Part shown: one piece after another, positions 62,258 through 64,000 of the stretch
Layout: each line of letters begins with the position of its first letter
How positions within the stretch are numbered: the first letter of the stretch is position 1
Origin: Buttiauxella brennerae ATCC 51605
GTDB taxonomy: Bacteria > Pseudomonadota > Gammaproteobacteria > Enterobacterales > Enterobacteriaceae
NCBI RefSeq assembly: GCF_001654925.1
Contig: NZ_LXER01000035.1
Coordinates: 1 to 64,000, forward strand
Direction: 5' to 3'
DNA length: 64,000 nucleotides
Translations under genes and position numbers: made by a program
Notes under the pieces: generated by a model
Database searches by the model: none
The model's input: the letters and a program-made list of their open reading frames with translations, nothing else
What the model was told of the DNA's origin: nothing

Positions 62258-63343
62258 TCAGGCAATTTCATTGTTTTTTAGACCGTCCTGGATGAAATTA
62301 CTTATCAAATTAAGATCCTCATCACTCAATGCAAACAGTTCTTCTCTCGGCTTATCAAAGTAATATCTTGTTTCGAATACAAAAGAGTTAATGTTAGCCT
62401 CTTCACCAATAAGCAAGACGTTACCTAATGGGCGCTGCTCTTGCGCACAACATGGGCCATAAATAAGAATAACCGGAACCCCTACCGCATCGGCGATGTA
62501 AACATTACCGGAGTCCGAAGCGATATAAAAATCCATCTTACTGATTGCATGTGGCAAATCTTCAAGGGCGATCTGCCCAATGAGATTAATGAGATTTTCT
62601 TTATCACCGGTGACTTTAAGCAGGTCATCGAGCCAGACTTGTTCGTTTTTAGAGCCAAAAATGTAGTACTGGCAGGGTGATTTCTGTAATGATTCAAAAA
62701 GACGCGCCCAGATAACCGGTGGGATAGTTTTCGCCTTATTACCAGCCGAGATGCTTAACCCGATTTTAATAACACCGGGTTTATCCAAGACTTCAGGCCA
62801 TGCCGCCGGAATTTTTAGCGGCTTAGTTGCGTGTTTAGGGCTATCACGCCAGCTTAGGTTGCGGTCTGCGAGCTTAATGTAGTTGTCGACACTTAACGTA
62901 TATTTACCATGCTCAACAATACCATTTGCCGTCAGGTAAAATAATGCCTGATACCAGCGGCGTGCATAAGTAGACAAGAACTGTTTATTTGCAGCATTAA
63001 AGCATGCGGCAAAGAAAAGGTTGGTGCTATTAGGCTGTAGCAAGTAAATATTCTCATAACGATTCAGTAACTTGAATGCCAGGTGAAACTTACGCCACAA
63101 GCTCTTCTTGTGTTCTTCGACAAGGTAAATGGTATCAATGGTTTCATCATTCCTGGCCAAAGGAAGAACAGTTTTACAGATAAGGACATCACTGTGCTTC
63201 AGATGGGCGAGCAAGGGGGTTACGTTGACGAAATCACCGATTTTTGCAGTTTGAATCACCAGGTTGCGGCCTGTTTTTTTATAAAACAGTTTGCCGAGCA
63301 ACTTGAATGGAAGAAAGAGAATGAAGAGGAATAGATAGCTCAT
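62258..63343 (-). CDS. Glycosyltransferase family 9 (heptosyltransferase-like), LPS core
   Basis: A 361-residue GT9 enzyme. It begins with a hydrophobic/basic stretch (MSYLFLFILFLPFKLLGKLF) before the usual NLVIQTAKIGDFVNVTPLL loop, then IGLSISAGNKAKTIPPVIWA, FYIASDSGNVYIADAVGVP and LIYGPCCAQEQRPL. The donor-side motif differs from waaC/waaF/waaQ (SGN in place of the usual S/TGLSH), so the sugar may not be heptose. Six bases after waaC; 40 bases before the GT2 gene. Confidence 0.83.
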   Translation of the reverse strand: MSYLFLFILFLPFKLLGKLFYKKTGRNLVIQTAKIGDFVNVTPLLAHLKHSDVLICKTVLPLARNDETIDTIYLVEEHKKSLWRKFHLAFKLLNRYENIYLLQPNSTNLFFAACFNAANKQFLSTYARRWYQALFYLTANGIVEHGKYTLSVDNYIKLADRNLSWRDSPKHATKPLKIPAAWPEVLDKPGVIKIGLSISAGNKAKTIPPVIWARLFESLQKSPCQYYIFGSKNEQVWLDDLLKVTGDKENLINLIGQIALEDLPHAISKMDFYIASDSGNVYIADAVGVPVILIYGPCCAQEQRPLGNVLLIGEEANINSFVFETRYYFDKPREELFALSDEDLNLISNFIQDGLKNNEIA

Positions 63344-63349
63344 TAATTT

Positions 63350-64000
63350 TTATTCGTTCGCTAAGTGGCTAATTTTCTGGAGTGCAGCAAATACTTCAAC
63401 AGGGGTTATGTTAGCCATGCTTTTTCCTTCGCCTCTGATTTCGTGCTGATTCTTACCGTAACCACCAATCAAACCAGGATCGGTGGGGCCATATAATGTT
63501 ACGTTTGGCCTATCAAGTGCGGCAGTCAAATGGCTCAGTCCTGTATCAACTGATACGACAGCCCTGGCTCCCGCTAGCTGTTTAGCCACTTGTTCAAGGG
63601 TCAAACGTGGCAACACCTCAACATTATCAAATCCTTCAGCCAAACGGGTTGCCCGTTCGTGCTCGTGATTTGCACCCCACGGGAGTTTAATACGTAACCC
63701 GGCTTTATGCATTAATTGAATAAGATCTCGCCAGTGCGATTCCGGCCAGTGTTTTTCATCGCGCGTGGTGGCATGAAGGAAGATCATATATTCCCCCATA
63801 TCAGTCGGGGCAGCGGTCAGAAAGTGTTGAGCAATCGCATAATCACCCTGTTGCACTGGCTTCTGGTAACCCATACTTTTGGCGAATAACTCACGTGTGC
63901 GCTCAACGGCATGTTGCTGCTTAGCGATTGAGTGGCGACGATTGTAGAACAGACTAGCCAGTGGCTCACGCGCACTACTCCAGTCCATGCCATGTATTGT
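63350..64000 (-). CDS. waaC: LPS heptosyltransferase I WaaC (partial, 5' end outside window)
   Basis: The C-terminal 217 or so residues of WaaC, the GT9 enzyme that adds the first heptose to Kdo2-lipid A. The frame is open through the window edge, so the gene starts beyond 64000. Visible: HGMDWSSAREPLASLFYNR, FLHATTRDEKHWPESHW, the Lys in IKLPWGANHE, VVSVDTGLSHLTAAL and YGPTDPGLIGGYGKNQ. Complete E. coli WaaC is about 319 residues. hldD and waaF would be expected to the right. Confidence 0.96.
   Translation of the reverse strand, partial: TIHGMDWSSAREPLASLFYNRRHSIAKQQHAVERTRELFAKSMGYQKPVQQGDYAIAQHFLTAAPTDMGEYMIFLHATTRDEKHWPESHWRDLIQLMHKAGLRIKLPWGANHEHERATRLAEGFDNVEVLPRLTLEQVAKQLAGARAVVSVDTGLSHLTAALDRPNVTLYGPTDPGLIGGYGKNQHEIRGEGKSMANITPVEVFAALQKISHLANE

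Overview
The window is chromosomal DNA from an enteric bacterium (order Enterobacterales, most likely family Enterobacteriaceae). Almost every gene has a close Escherichia coli counterpart in length, motifs and local order, and Spot 42 RNA looks identical to the E. coli sequence as I remember it. The lipopolysaccharide (LPS) core genes are instead of the Klebsiella type (waaE, wabG, wabH, wabN). Base composition looks close to 50 % GC by eye. A genus such as Buttiauxella or a relative would fit, but that is a guess. I see no phage, insertion sequence, CRISPR array, tRNA or rRNA gene inside the window.

Layout, left to right. 1-31190 follows the E. coli block mobB to fabY: molybdenum cofactor genes (mobBA), yihD, srkA-dsbA, yihG, polA, Spot 42 (spf, with its small protein), engB, CsrC, yihI, a 44-codon small ORF, hemN, the nitrogen operon glnA-glnL-glnG with its sigma-54, NtrC and CRP sites, typA, the complete-looking sulfoquinovose (sulfo-EMP) cluster ompL-yihOPQSTU/yihV-yihW without yihR, and the tightly overlapping yihX-yihY-dtd-fabY group.

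At 31191-31201 the order jumps to the E. coli yicH region, which then runs in the opposite chromosomal direction: yicH, xanP, gltS, recG-trmH-spoT-rpoZ, gmk, ligB, yicG, yicC, rph-pyrE, slmA, coaBC-dut, radC, rpmB-rpmG-mutM, coaD. Compared with E. coli this is what an inversion spanning oriC would give.

52416-64000 is the LPS inner and outer core locus: waaE, waaA, a GT2 enzyme, wabH-like, wabG-like and waaQ on the minus strand; a wabN-like deacetylase on the plus strand; then, again minus, a WaaL-like ligase, a GT2 and a GT9 enzyme, and waaC cut by the window edge. The waaL-GT2 part is visibly AT-rich and is the most likely horizontally exchanged piece.

The genes are mostly core metabolism and information processing. 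The accessory layers are the sulfoquinovose pathway (import, glycosidase, isomerase, kinase, aldolase, reductase, regulator) and the LPS outer core. The less ordinary observations are a structured, terminator-ended segment at the left edge, a small arginine-rich membrane ORF before hemN, a DnaA box with three GATC sites before polA, ERIC-type repeats inserted between the pyrE attenuator and pyrE and at the end of coaD, a folded rpmB leader, and the absence of yihR.
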